64,000 nucleotides of DNA from contig CAKRNG010000005.1 in the NCBI GenBank assembly GCA_934370925.1, positions 32,814-96,813 on the forward strand, in the 5' to 3' direction. This document shows positions 54,109-64,000 of the stretch, in pieces; positions within the stretch are counted from its first letter, which is position 1; every line of letters begins with the position of its first letter. The notes below the pieces were generated by a model that did not search any database, had not been told where the DNA came from, and saw nothing but the letters and a program-made list of their open reading frames with translations. Source of the stretch: an uncultured Lacticaseibacillus sp. Lineage in GTDB: Bacteria; Bacillota; Bacilli; Lactobacillales; Lactobacillaceae. The position numbers and the translations under genes were made by a program.

Positions 54109-56559
54109 CTAATCCATAAAATCTCGTGGTGTGACCCCGGCCATCCCAATCAATGGGTCGACCTGATTCTCCGTAACCATCGCCATCGTGAGGACACCCG
54201 CGTTCAAGATTTGCGGTTCCGTCATGGGTGGCGTGGCAATGTCATCCATTTCAGACTTGGTCGCCTGTACCATCGCATCTGCTGACGATTCGGAAGCTTC
54301 TGCCGTTTTCTTAGCAGGCTCAGTTGCCGTCTCAACCCCAAACGCCAACTGCAGCTGGGCAACCAGTCCCGTTTGCCGGTTAGCCGCTAACGTTGTGGCG
54401 GCCAGGCTAAAGGCACTGGGTTCGCCCACCAAGATCAGAAATTGTTTGGCGCGCGTAATGGCCGTATAGACGAGGTTACGTTTCAGCATTCGCCGACTTT
54501 GTAGCGTCAAGGGGAGAATGACCATGTCGAACTCGCTCCCCTGCGCCTTATGAATACTCGTGGCATATGCCAGCGTAATTTTTGTCCAATCTGCCCGGTC
54601 ATACTGGAGTTCATTGCCGTCAAAGTCCAGGGTGAGCGAGTCGCCGTGCCCCTTCTCCCCAAGCGTAATGCCCACAACTTTCCCAATTTCGCCGTTATAG
54701 ACGTTCTGCTCTGGATTGTTCACCAGTTGCAGCACCTTATCGCCAATGCGGAAAATCATGCCGTTTGCCGTTTCCACTTGCTTCGAATGCGCAGCGGCCG
54801 GATTAAAGATTTCTTGTGCGAGTGGATTCAACCGGTCCACACCCGCATTGCCCCGGTACATCGGCGCCAAAATCTGCACTTGCAACGGATCAAACTGCTT
54901 CCGCTTGGCTGCAGCAATGACCTGTTCAACGACGCGGGGGACCTGGTCAGCAGAACAAGCAAAGAAGCTTTTGTCCTTCCTTTGCGTCAACAAATCATCG
55001 GGTAGGCGCCCCTCATTAATCGCATGTGCAAGGGGTACAATTGAGGATTCATCATCCTGGCGGTGAATATGTGTCAACTCAACGCTTGGTAGTGCGTGGC
55101 TCGTTAGAATATCCGCGAACACTTGCCCGGGCCCAACTGAAGGCAGCTGATCTTTATCTCCCACCAACACAATGGTAATTCCAGGATGTGCAGCGTTCAA
55201 CAGCGTCCGTAGCAGATACGTATCCACCATGGACACTTCATCGACAATGAGCAATCCGTCTGGGAGGTCACGTTCTTCGTATGTCGCATCATCAATCCCC
55301 ATCCCAAGCAGGCGATGGACCGTGCTGGCTGGCAAATTCGTTGTTTCCGCAATTCGTTTAGCCGCCCGACCAGTGGGCGCTGCCAACATAATTGGAAAAG
55401 TTTCCGAACCGCGATACTTATTTGGGTCAAGGTCAATGTCGTGCAGCTCCGCAAACCCGTGGACAACCGCATTAATGATGGTTGTTTTCCCCGTTCCCGG
55501 TCCTCCAGTCAACACGAAGACCGTGCTCGTCAGTGCCGTTTTGATGGCATTCAACTGTGTGACATCATAATTAATGCCTAGTGCATCCTTTGCGTGATCA
55601 ATCGCCTTATCCACGGCTTTTTCGCTCGGAATATGCGTCCCGGCAGCGTTCGCCAAGACCGCCAGTTGCCGTGCAATTTGAACCTCGGCATCGTACAGGC
55701 GCTTCGGGAAAAGGTGCCCGTCATGCACGACCAGTTCACGGTGCGCCACCAAGTCCTGGATTACTTGGAGTAAGTCATCGTCCTGAACGCCACGATTTCC
55801 CAGCAGGTTCCGCGTCAGGTTGAATAATACGTCAGGATCAACATACGTGTCGCCCTCGCTCTCCGTTCGCTCATTTAGTGCGGCCAGAATAGCGCCGGCA
55901 AGTCGTTCTGGCGCATCGGAAGCGAAGCCTAGACTAGCAGCGATACGGTCGGCCGTGGCGAACCCCACCCCAACAATGTCGCTGACAAGCTGGTACGGAT
56001 TTGTTTTGATAATCTCCAGTGCATCTTCATGGTACTGGTTGAAGACTTTCCCCGCGAGATTCCCACTAATGCCAAACTGGCTCAGGCCAATCACAACCTG
56101 CTCCATGCCCAGATTTTCCTTTAATGATGCAATTAGCGCGCCTGCTTTTTCAGCGCGAATGCCAACCTTATCCAGCACCGTACTGTCTTTGAGAATGGCA
56201 TCAATGGCGCCCATCCCCAACACATCCACAATTTTCGTGGCGGTTTTCACACCGATACCCGGAAAACGTGAGCTTGCCAGATAGTTAATCAGCCCATCCC
56301 GACTGGTCGGCTGGTCGCTCTTGTAGCTGGTCGCCGCAAATTGTTGCCCATACTTCGGGTGATTCTCCATGTGCCCCGTGAAGGTGTAGGTTTCTTCCTC
56401 CTTCATGTCCGCAAAGTCACCCTTCACGACAATCTCGGGTTCCATCCACTTCACCGAAATGGCAGTGATTTGGATGAGCAGGATTTTAAACAGACTGTTC
56501 GGACTGGCAAAGAAAACACTTTTCACCTTCCCGCTAACAGTCTCCGCCTCATCGTTCAT
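54109..56559 (-). CDS. recD2: ATP-dependent DNA helicase RecD2
   Basis: SF1B 5'-3' helicase, RecBC-independent, involved in repair. The 816-aa protein has an N-terminal OB/HhH region (GIGVKTATKIVDVLGMG near 100), Walker A GGPGTGKTTI near 350, Walker B DEVSMVD and the C-terminal YATSIHKAQGSEFD and VYTAITRAKQ motifs. The last ~70 residues are acidic and divergent. Its ATG overlaps the TPR gene by 11 nt with GGAGA upstream. Confidence 0.95.
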   Translation of the reverse strand: MNDEAETVSGKVKSVFFASPNSLFKILLIQITAISVKWMEPEIVVKGDFADMKEEETYTFTGHMENHPKYGQQFAATSYKSDQPTSRDGLINYLASSRFPGIGVKTATKIVDVLGMGAIDAILKDSTVLDKVGIRAEKAGALIASLKENLGMEQVVIGLSQFGISGNLAGKVFNQYHEDALEIIKTNPYQLVSDIVGVGFATADRIAASLGFASDAPERLAGAILAALNERTESEGDTYVDPDVLFNLTRNLLGNRGVQDDDLLQVIQDLVAHRELVVHDGHLFPKRLYDAEVQIARQLAVLANAAGTHIPSEKAVDKAIDHAKDALGINYDVTQLNAIKTALTSTVFVLTGGPGTGKTTIINAVVHGFAELHDIDLDPNKYRGSETFPIMLAAPTGRAAKRIAETTNLPASTVHRLLGMGIDDATYEERDLPDGLLIVDEVSMVDTYLLRTLLNAAHPGITIVLVGDKDQLPSVGPGQVFADILTSHALPSVELTHIHRQDDESSIVPLAHAINEGRLPDDLLTQRKDKSFFACSADQVPRVVEQVIAAAKRKQFDPLQVQILAPMYRGNAGVDRLNPLAQEIFNPAAAHSKQVETANGMIFRIGDKVLQLVNNPEQNVYNGEIGKVVGITLGEKGHGDSLTLDFDGNELQYDRADWTKITLAYATSIHKAQGSEFDMVILPLTLQSRRMLKRNLVYTAITRAKQFLILVGEPSAFSLAATTLAANRQTGLVAQLQLAFGVETATEPAKKTAEASESSADAMVQATKSEMDDIATPPMTEPQILNAGVLTMAMVTENQVDPLIGMAGVTPRDFMD

Positions 56560-57208
56560 CTTGATTCTCCTGCCGGATCAACAAATGAACGAGTTCTCGT
56601 GCACGCTGGTAGGCATCTGGATCCACATCTTTGGCCTGATCCAAATATGGCGTGCCATCTTCACCCGTCGCGCTAACTGCCATGCCGTAAGCCAACAGCA
56701 CTTGTGCGTCATTACCGGCAACAAATGGCGTCAGGATATCCTTCGCCTGCGTGGTGATGCCCTGGCCGAGCATCAAATTTGCCGTCAATACCGCCGCATC
56801 TTTTGCTTCCGGGTTCAATTCGTGCGCCGTCATCGCAAAAGCCAAGGCCCGGTTATTATCACCTGATGCCTGATACGCAAGTGCCACCATGTAGGCCGCA
56901 TCCGTTCGCAATGATGGCGTTGTTTGCTTGTCCGTCAGTGGGAGTAGGCGGGCCAATGCATTCTTGAAATCACCCTGCTGGTACGCGGAGAGTCCCCAGT
57001 TGTAACGTAGCTCTGGGTCATCTTGAAATAAACCAAGCGCCTTCACCGTGAGTTCATCCGCTTGATCATATGCCCGCATGTTAATTAGCATGGTTACCAG
57101 CAACCGGTACGCACCCACGTCATCTGGGTGTGCATCGATGTTGGCCACGGCCGCACTGATGGCCGCTTCCCTATCCCCGTTGTTAAATAAATCAATAATA
57201 TCTTGCAT
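56549..57208 (-). CDS. TPR repeat protein
   Basis: A 219-aa protein made of tetratricopeptide-like helices (AAISAAVANIDAHPDDVGAYRLLVTMLI, ALGLFQDDPELRYNWGLSAYQQGDFKNAL, AAYMVALAYQASGDNNRALAFAMTAHELNP). A TPR gene in front of recD2 is a standard arrangement in lactobacilli; its role is unknown. GGAGGTGA fixes the ATG at 57208; the ORF extends further but without a site. Confidence 0.88.
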   Translation of the reverse strand: MQDIIDLFNNGDREAAISAAVANIDAHPDDVGAYRLLVTMLINMRAYDQADELTVKALGLFQDDPELRYNWGLSAYQQGDFKNALARLLPLTDKQTTPSLRTDAAYMVALAYQASGDNNRALAFAMTAHELNPEAKDAAVLTANLMLGQGITTQAKDILTPFVAGNDAQVLLAYGMAVSATGEDGTPYLDQAKDVDPDAYQRARELVHLLIRQENQDER

Positions 57209-57225
57209 GTTGGTCACCTCCACCA

Positions 57226-57888
57226 TTAAATCGTATCGGATGCATCCCGCTTTCCTGGCAAGAAGTGTGTGTCGTTCCACTTCACCAGTTGGTATGGCAA
57301 GTCTGGTCCCGCCGTCTCGACAACGGACAAACTGCTATTCGTCAGTCCCCCGTCTTTACGTAAGTCGGCAATGGGCGTGCCCACGAGGTGCTGAATCAGC
57401 GCAGCCAATGAAGCGCCGTGCCCGACAAAAAGAAGATTTGCGTCACCCGTCGTGTCAGCGGCGACCGCTTCCTGAATTGCTGGCGTCATCCGTTCAAGCA
57501 ATTGCGGGAAGCTTTCCCCATGGAGCGGACGTGGATCGTAGTTTGCAGGGTCATGACGGAACGCGTGGAGCTCTTCCGGCCATTTTTCGGCCACTGCCAC
57601 GAACGTCTGCCCCTCCATGAGCCCAAGGTTGAACTCACGCAGGGCGGGCATGACAGAGAGCGGCACTGGGCTAGGCAGTTCCTTAAGCAGTGTCTGCGCC
57701 GTTGTTCGGGTGCGCTGCAACGGGCTCACATAGGCGTGGGCAAATTGTGTGTCCTTCAAATATTTCGCGAGTGCAGCAATCTGCACGTAGCTTTCTGGTA
57801 ACAATGGCGAATCTCCGGCCGCCCCTTGGTAACGACCTTCCAGATTCCACTGTGTCTTTCCGTGGCGAATAAAATATAAGCGCGTCAA
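57226..57888 (-). CDS. Histidine phosphatase (phosphoglycerate mutase family)
   Basis: A 220-aa protein with the phospho-acceptor motif FIRHGKTQWN (His9), second His in FVGHGASL, and HAYVSPLQRTRTTAQ. It belongs to the RHG superfamily of cofactor-dependent mutases/phosphatases. The glycolytic mutase GpmA is a different branch, so a phosphatase role is more likely. First gene of the gpm-like-TPR-recD2 operon, 17 nt before the TPR gene. Confidence 0.88.
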   Translation of the reverse strand: MTRLYFIRHGKTQWNLEGRYQGAAGDSPLLPESYVQIAALAKYLKDTQFAHAYVSPLQRTRTTAQTLLKELPSPVPLSVMPALREFNLGLMEGQTFVAVAEKWPEELHAFRHDPANYDPRPLHGESFPQLLERMTPAIQEAVAADTTGDANLLFVGHGASLAALIQHLVGTPIADLRKDGGLTNSSLSVVETAGPDLPYQLVKWNDTHFLPGKRDASDTI

Positions 57889-58049
57889 AATCTTTCCCCC
57901 TACCTAGATAGCTTCTATTATCCCACGCGGTTGGCGAAATATGAAGTTGAAAATGTTGAAGTGTCCTACTCGATTACTCGCAAGTGACATCCTGGTCGAT
58001 TATTACTTCGTCTAACGCGGACAAACCGTCTTCTGGCACAACCACAAAA

Positions 58050-58084
58050 TAAAAACGCTCCCGCTTTTCAGCCTGGGAACGTTT
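58050..58084 (-). terminator. Intrinsic terminator after the P-type ATPase gene
   Basis: AAACGCTCCC and GGGAACGTTT pair with one mismatch; five T follow on the minus strand. Confidence 0.85.
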
Positions 58085-58098
58085 CTTAAACGACGCAA

Positions 58099-60825
58099 TT
58101 AGATGGTTGACTTATTTGCTGCGCGACGCTGAATTGCTAAATGACCGAACTTCACAATTTCTGTCACAATCAGGACAATGATCCCCGCAATCGTTGGGAT
58201 GACCCAACCATTGAAGAAACCAACACCCGTCGTGTGGAAAATCGTGTTCATGAACGGCAAGTAGATAATTCCGCATTGCAGAATGAGCAAGACCCCAATA
58301 ATCCAGAAAGCCATCTTGTTTTGGAAGAAGTACTTCGAAATCGCTGGGTGACTGTTCCGCAAGTTGAAGAGGTAGAAAATCTTCCCGAAAATCACCACTT
58401 GCAGCGTGACGGTGGATCCAACCGCGGCGCTAAAGCCACGGCCGTGGAGCCAGTCGTAAATCACTAACCCCATCCCCGCAATCATGAGCGCCACGTAGGC
58501 AATCTCAACCCCGTGCCACTTCGTCAGAATCCCTTCGTGCACATCACGTGGACCACGCGTCATAATGCCCGTTTCGGGTGGCTCGAAGATGAACGCAAAC
58601 TGGATGGTCAACGCAGACACCATGTTAATCCAGAGCAGTTGCGTTGGGAACAGTGGTAAGTCTTGCTGGAACGCGATACTAAGCACCACAACAAGTCCTT
58701 CCGCAAAACTCGTTGGTAGCAGGTAACGAATCGTCTTGCGAATGTTATCGAAGACGTGCCGCCCTTCACGCACCGCCGTCAGAATTGTCGTGAAATTATC
58801 ATCGGCGAGGACCATATCCGCAGCACCCTTGGCCACTTCAGTCCCCTTAATCCCCATGGCAATCCCAATATCAGCTTGCTTCAGTGCGGGCGCATCATTA
58901 ACACCATCACCCGTCATCCCCACAACGTGACCCTGTGCCTGTTGTGCGCGAACAATTCGTAATTTATCTTCCGGCGTTGCACGTGCGAAAACGGTGTATT
59001 GATCAATGGATTTCTGTAATTCATCGTCCGTTAACTTTTCCAGTTCTGGTCCCGTAATCGCCTTAATGCTTTCACCCATGTTCAACTGTTGGGCAATCGC
59101 ACTCGCCGTCCGCGGATCATCCCCGGTAATCATCTTGACCTTAACCCCCGCCACGCGGAGTTCAGAAATTGCGGCTGCAACTTCTGGACGTGGTGGGTCA
59201 ATGATGCCGACAAGCCCCACAAGGCGCAAACCAGAACCAATATCTTCCTGCACAATTTCTTCTTGGTCAGCCGGAACTGGTTGGTAGGCCAAAGCCACCA
59301 CACGCTTCCCGGCACCAGCAAGTTGGGCAACCTGACGTTCAATGGCATCCCCATCAATGTGTTCACCATGCTCATTGGCAATCCGAACGAGGGTTTGTGG
59401 TGCCCCCTTGACCATCAGCACACGCTGGCCATCGACGTTCGCCAGTCGTGCGGAATACCGGAACTGCGAGTCAAATGGCAATGAGTCAATTTCGTCGGGG
59501 TCAGGTTCATTCCCCGTCAACTTGTGGTACAAAGCGGTGAGCGCACCGTCTGTTGGTTCACCCGTCAGCACCCATTGGCCATCTTCATCGTGGAACTGGG
59601 CATCAGAAGTTTCACCGGCAATGGTCACCAACCACTTTAAATCAGCGTTTTCTGTCCACTGCACAGGCTGACCATCCGCAGTCATCACGTGACCGGCATC
59701 CGCATAACCAACACCATCAACCGTGTAGAACGTGTCGTTGGCAATAATATCGGTGACGGTCATCTCATTTTTCGTGAGCGTCCCCGTCTTATCACTATTG
59801 ACAATATCCACGGCCCCCAGCGTTTCAACAGCTGGTAAGGTCTTCACAATTGCGTTCTTTTTCGTTAACTTCCGGGTCCCCATTGCGAGAACAACAGAAG
59901 TACTTGCTGGTAGTCCTTCTGGCATGGATCCCACAACCATCGTAATAACCGCAATCGTGAGCGTTGGCAGGCTGTAGACGTGTGTCATCAGCCCAACAAC
60001 GAACAGCAGAACAGCCACCGCAACAATTGCGAGTGAGAGCTGCAAGCCCAACTTATTCAGGTTCTGGACCAGTGGTGTTGGCTTTGCCTTGATGGTCTTC
60101 ACACTGTTTTGGATGTGCCCAATTTCAGTATCAATCCCCGTTGCCACAACCACCCCGAGTCCGGAGCCCTGCGTGACAGCGGTTGATGCAAACACCATGT
60201 TGGTGCGTTCTGCCAGCGGAATTTCGGCGTCAGGTAACGGATCTTCCGTCTTCTCAACCGAGTTCGTTTCCCCCGTCAGAACCGATTCCATCACACTCAG
60301 GTTGTCCGCTTCAACAAGGCGCATGTCAGCAGGTACCGCGTCTCCGGCCTCCAGCTGCACAATATCCCCGGGCACCAAGTCGTGTGAAGATAGCTCCAGC
60401 TTGTCGCCATCTCGATAAACATAGTTGCTAGCAACGAGTAACTCGGAAATCTTCGCGAGTGCGTTGTCAGCAGACTCCTCTTGGAAATAACCGATAAATG
60501 CGTTCGCAATAATCACGAGCGCGATAACCGCAGAGTCAGAGTAGTGTTGCATGATGAACGTCAGAATTGCGGCAGCCGCTAAAATATAGTTAATGCTGTC
60601 GTTGAACTGGCGCAGGAACCGCAGAATCTTGGATTGCTTCTTTGCAACCAACGCGTTTGGCCCATACTGACGCAAGCGCTTCTTGGCTTCCTCGCTACTC
60701 AACCCCTCCTCGATGTCCGTTGAGAAAAGGGCGGCTAATTTGTCGCTGCTCGCCTGCCATAACGGTGGTTTTGCAGTTTGTTGTTCCCCATCCGGTCTTC
60801 CGGATTTTGACTCAGAAGAGTCCAT
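58099..60825 (-). CDS. Cation-transporting P-type ATPase (P2 type)
   Basis: A 908-aa ion pump with the phosphorylation site SDKTGT (Asp345), TGET (184-187), PEGLP in M4 (302-306), the nucleotide-binding domain (GAPQTL) and GDGVNDAPALK. It fits the P2A/P2C calcium or monovalent-cation exporters; the metal cannot be fixed from sequence. Ten helices expected. AGAAGGA lies before the ATG. Monocistronic with a hairpin (GTCAGC/GCTGAC) in the leader. Confidence 0.93.
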   Translation of the reverse strand: MDSSESKSGRPDGEQQTAKPPLWQASSDKLAALFSTDIEEGLSSEEAKKRLRQYGPNALVAKKQSKILRFLRQFNDSINYILAAAAILTFIMQHYSDSAVIALVIIANAFIGYFQEESADNALAKISELLVASNYVYRDGDKLELSSHDLVPGDIVQLEAGDAVPADMRLVEADNLSVMESVLTGETNSVEKTEDPLPDAEIPLAERTNMVFASTAVTQGSGLGVVVATGIDTEIGHIQNSVKTIKAKPTPLVQNLNKLGLQLSLAIVAVAVLLFVVGLMTHVYSLPTLTIAVITMVVGSMPEGLPASTSVVLAMGTRKLTKKNAIVKTLPAVETLGAVDIVNSDKTGTLTKNEMTVTDIIANDTFYTVDGVGYADAGHVMTADGQPVQWTENADLKWLVTIAGETSDAQFHDEDGQWVLTGEPTDGALTALYHKLTGNEPDPDEIDSLPFDSQFRYSARLANVDGQRVLMVKGAPQTLVRIANEHGEHIDGDAIERQVAQLAGAGKRVVALAYQPVPADQEEIVQEDIGSGLRLVGLVGIIDPPRPEVAAAISELRVAGVKVKMITGDDPRTASAIAQQLNMGESIKAITGPELEKLTDDELQKSIDQYTVFARATPEDKLRIVRAQQAQGHVVGMTGDGVNDAPALKQADIGIAMGIKGTEVAKGAADMVLADDNFTTILTAVREGRHVFDNIRKTIRYLLPTSFAEGLVVVLSIAFQQDLPLFPTQLLWINMVSALTIQFAFIFEPPETGIMTRGPRDVHEGILTKWHGVEIAYVALMIAGMGLVIYDWLHGRGFSAAVGSTVTLQVVIFGKIFYLFNLRNSHPAISKYFFQNKMAFWIIGVLLILQCGIIYLPFMNTIFHTTGVGFFNGWVIPTIAGIIVLIVTEIVKFGHLAIQRRAANKSTI

Positions 60826-60888
60826 TCAATCACATTCCTTCTATAAAAAATTGTTTGTCAGCACGATTCTTCGGCTGACCGTAAGAAC

Positions 60889-60897
60889 ATTTTATCA
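60889..60897 (-). promoter_or_regulatory. Extended -10 promoter of the P-type ATPase gene
   Basis: TGATAAAAT on the minus strand (60897-60889), 63 nt upstream of the start codon; no clear -35. Confidence 0.45.
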
Positions 60898-61002
60898 TAG
60901 TTTTGCCACGCGGCGCATTAGCATCTTTTTGTTTGTTCATTTTTTAAATCAACCTATCGACGCCTAATCGTCAACGGGGCAGTTAACGACATTTCCTAGA
61001 CA

Positions 61003-61039
61003 ATAAGAAAAAGACACAAAAATTGTGTCTCTTCCTTAT
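61003..61039 (-). terminator. Intrinsic terminator after mnmA
   Basis: AAAGACACAA and TTGTGTCTC pair with A/T-rich extension; T-run on the minus strand. Confidence 0.85.
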
Positions 61040-61065
61040 CGTTCATATCTCACTTGTTTTTAATT

Positions 61066-62211
<1,146 letters not shown>

Positions 62212-62305
62212 CTAAAATCACCGATTTGAAGGTCGGAATTCCAGTATCCTTTAGTATACCAGCGAAATGCCGTTTTGCATACCATTAGTAAGTGGACGGG
62301 GGCAC

Positions 62306-62535
62306 GGACGTTTAGAAAAAGGGTTTGGCTCCGACTTTTATGTGTCTCCAGTGGTGGGGAACGGCTCCATAACTTCGGCCAAACCCGGGCCAAAGTTATT
62401 CCACCTCGCTTTGAGCCTGTCAGGAAACCCGCCTGTCAGTCTCAAAGGCATCCCGTTTCTAGGCGGTAAACCGCCAAGAAACTTTCACCACTTCCGCACA
62501 TAAAAGTCTACGCCAAACCCTTTTTCTAAACGTCC
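62306..62535 (+). repeat. Family 1 repeat, copy F (module 1 only, perfect ends)
   Basis: The outer 24 nt (62306-62329, starting GGACGTTTAG) and 62512-62535 are perfect inverted repeats. A second 12-bp perfect pair, GACTTTTATGTG (62333-62344) with CACATAAAAGTC (62497-62508), lies inside. The core hairpins are ATAACTTCGGCC/GGCCAAAGTTAT (62369-62399), CTTTGAG/CTCAAAG and GTTTCT/AGAAAC. The stem sequences differ from copies A-C, the loops and joints do not. The gap 62200-62584 holds only this element. Confidence 0.88.
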
Positions 62536-62584
62536 TAAATTGTGGACTAATCTGTCAAAGTATCTGCCCAGTTTGAATCTATTT

Positions 62585-64000
62585 TTAATTGATCGGCTTT
62601 TGATCTATTGTCCCATTTACAAGGTGTAACTCAACATCTGTTTTGCTTATCAAATTGTCTGTAACATGATGACTAATCATAATCATTGTTACATTTTTTA
62701 GAGCCAATAATCGGTTCTCAATATCCAATACGGCGTTGGCGTCTAGTGCTGAAGTTGCTTCGTCTATCAACCATATCTTTTTATTTTGAACCAATCCTCG
62801 TGCTATAAATATACGCTGTGCTTGGCCACCTGAAAGATTTGCTCCACCTTCATCAATAATGGTTTCAACACCATCTGGGAGTTCAGCAACAAGTTGTTCT
62901 AGTCCGCTATCAATAATAATCTGCTTGAATCTTTCATTAGCAACATCTTCCCCCAGTAAGATGTTGAATTTCAATGTTTCATTGAACAGATGAGGAGATT
63001 GATTAATATAAATTAGCTGCTCTCTTAAGGCAACGGAACTTATTTGCTGATAGTCTTGACCATCATATTCTAATGTTCCCGAATCTGGTTTTATCTTTTT
63101 AGAAATCAAATCAAACATGGTAGTTTTTCCACTACCGGAATCACCTGTTAAAATGTATTTCTTGTTTGACTCTATAGTAAAGCTAGCATTTTTTAAGACA
63201 GATTTATTTTCAAACATAAAACTTACATTGTTAAATACAATCCCTTCTTGTAAGGGGTGCAACTGATTATATGGAATAGACTCACTGTGATTACTTATAC
63301 TAAGAAACTTATCAAAAATAGGCTTCGTGGTTTTAACTTCCATAAGGTTGGCAAGGCATCCAGTTGTACTGGAGAAAATAATTGATGAAAAATCTCGCGC
63401 TGCGCTAATTGCACCAATAGGGACAATGTTCATTAAAAATAAAATACACGACTGGCCCATCAAAAATAATTGACTTAAAAAACTGGTTAAATTACTGGAG
63501 CCATGCATAGCACCACTAATTGATGATTGTCGTACCTTGGCAGTGGATATTCCTTTTGAAGCCTTTTGAGTTGCCTTTGTAATTAAGCTCTGTCGGTTAA
63601 TCATTAACAAGTCGTCAAATCCTGACAAAAAATCAGCAATTATTTTCGTCCCTTTTTCGACGGCCTTTGTTGATTTGAGTGCTGTTTTTGCCATCATTCG
63701 TGTAAAGATTTTAGGAACAAGATACATAATAATCAGTAATATTAATGTGGAAATTACCAATGAGTAGTGAAATTTAATAATGGCAACAATGCTCATGAAT
63801 ATCATTAGTGCTTGTGTGACTGCTACCTCTAAGCAATCGAATCCATAGTCATTAATTGTTGATATATCATTCGTCAGCCAAGATAAATATATAGAACTAC
63901 TTTGATTATGTGAAAACCCGCGTTCTGGTGGTAAGGTCATATGTGAGACAAGGCCTCTCTCAAGTATAATGACTTCCATAGAGGAATGAAGCACGGAGGG
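62585..64000 (-). CDS. ABC exporter (permease-ATPase), 5' end outside the window
   Basis: The reading frame stays open to the right edge, so the N-terminus is missing. The visible ~470 residues hold several membrane helices (about 55-75, 75-95, 180-200) and an ATPase domain: Walker A GDSGSGKTT, Q-loop, LSGGQAQR and Walker B IWLIDEATSALD. It is a type IV half-transporter of the kind that exports peptides, bacteriocins or drugs. The DNA is markedly more AT-rich than its neighbours, suggesting acquisition. Substrate unknown. Confidence 0.85.
   Translation of the reverse strand, partial: PSVLHSSMEVIILERGLVSHMTLPPERGFSHNQSSSIYLSWLTNDISTINDYGFDCLEVAVTQALMIFMSIVAIIKFHYSLVISTLILLIIMYLVPKIFTRMMAKTALKSTKAVEKGTKIIADFLSGFDDLLMINRQSLITKATQKASKGISTAKVRQSSISGAMHGSSNLTSFLSQLFLMGQSCILFLMNIVPIGAISAARDFSSIIFSSTTGCLANLMEVKTTKPIFDKFLSISNHSESIPYNQLHPLQEGIVFNNVSFMFENKSVLKNASFTIESNKKYILTGDSGSGKTTMFDLISKKIKPDSGTLEYDGQDYQQISSVALREQLIYINQSPHLFNETLKFNILLGEDVANERFKQIIIDSGLEQLVAELPDGVETIIDEGGANLSGGQAQRIFIARGLVQNKKIWLIDEATSALDANAVLDIENRLLALKNVTMIMISHHVTDNLISKTDVELHLVNGTIDQKPIN

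Noticed and set aside
57961..58045. Possible family 2 relic (AACCGTCTTCTGGCACAA)
   Set aside because: Only about 12 nt match and no paired partner or tail is present.

Overview
The window comes from a member of the Lactobacillaceae (Firmicutes). Three things point there: housekeeping proteins of lactobacillus type; two conserved gene orders, ftsW-pyc-ylbG-rsmD-coaD-sepM-(comEA-comEC)-holA and rnjB-TPR-tuf-tig-clpX-ysxC; and Gram-positive-only genes such as rpoY, both RNase J genes, recD2 and a fused glutamine-type transporter. A 6-phosphofructokinase/pyruvate kinase pair argues for a glycolytic (homofermentative or facultatively heterofermentative) species rather than an obligate heterofermenter. 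Base composition is moderately GC-rich for the family. I cannot name genus or species from sequence alone. Nearly all genes are on the minus strand; the plus-strand ones are yjzD, a 58-aa gene, rpsO, def, rpoY-rnjA and a lipid kinase gene.

Layout. 1-6.5 kb: a partial S1-domain gene, pyk, pfkA and dnaE. 6.8-9.7 kb: yjzD, a lipoprotein, a DUF1836 protein and rpmF. 9.8-14.7 kb: clpB with a CtsR-like operator, a LapA-like protein, a short-chain dehydrogenase and rnz. 15.2-20.7 kb: an acyltransferase, obgE with a long structured leader, and uvrC. 21-24.9 kb: glnQ with a binding-protein/permease fusion, a small charged protein, a MazG-like protein and ysxC. 25-34 kb: clpX, tig, tuf, a helical-repeat protein, rnjB, rpsT and rpsO. 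34-45.4 kb: holA, comEC, comEA, sepM, coaD, rsmD, ylbG, pyc and ftsW. 45.6-49 kb: typA, a UPF0223 gene, and a small operon with a 31-aa peptide and a P-type-ATPase-like fragment. 49.6-54 kb: def, a membrane-anchored unknown, rpoY-rnjA and a diacylglycerol kinase-type gene. 54-62.2 kb: recD2, a TPR protein, a phosphoglycerate-mutase-type phosphatase, a cation P-type ATPase and mnmA. At the right edge an AT-rich ABC exporter runs off the window.

The most unusual content lies between the genes. Six longer intergenic gaps hold copies of one modular, highly structured repeat (here 'family 1': near 8.8-9.5, 14.7-15.1, 20.75-21.2, 24.9-25.1, 48.98-49.55 and 62.3-62.5 kb). Its hairpin loops are nearly constant, while the stems differ between copies in a compensatory way. 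A second repeat family (30.5, 32.6 and 38.1 kb) also folds into long hairpins and ends in a conserved GTAGCTCGACTAG string; at 32.6 kb it is a 123-nt tandem duplication. Neither family resembles a known element that I can name. They are the best candidates in the window for an undescribed structured RNA or a palindromic mobile-element family.

The genes themselves are mostly core functions: glycolysis, replication and repair, translation and ribosome assembly, protein quality control, DNA uptake, cell division, RNA decay and transport. Less usual items are a cysteine-free L32, an RNase J2 with a degenerate metal motif, a stand-alone ATPase-like fragment with a tiny upstream ORF, and a palindrome just after pyk.
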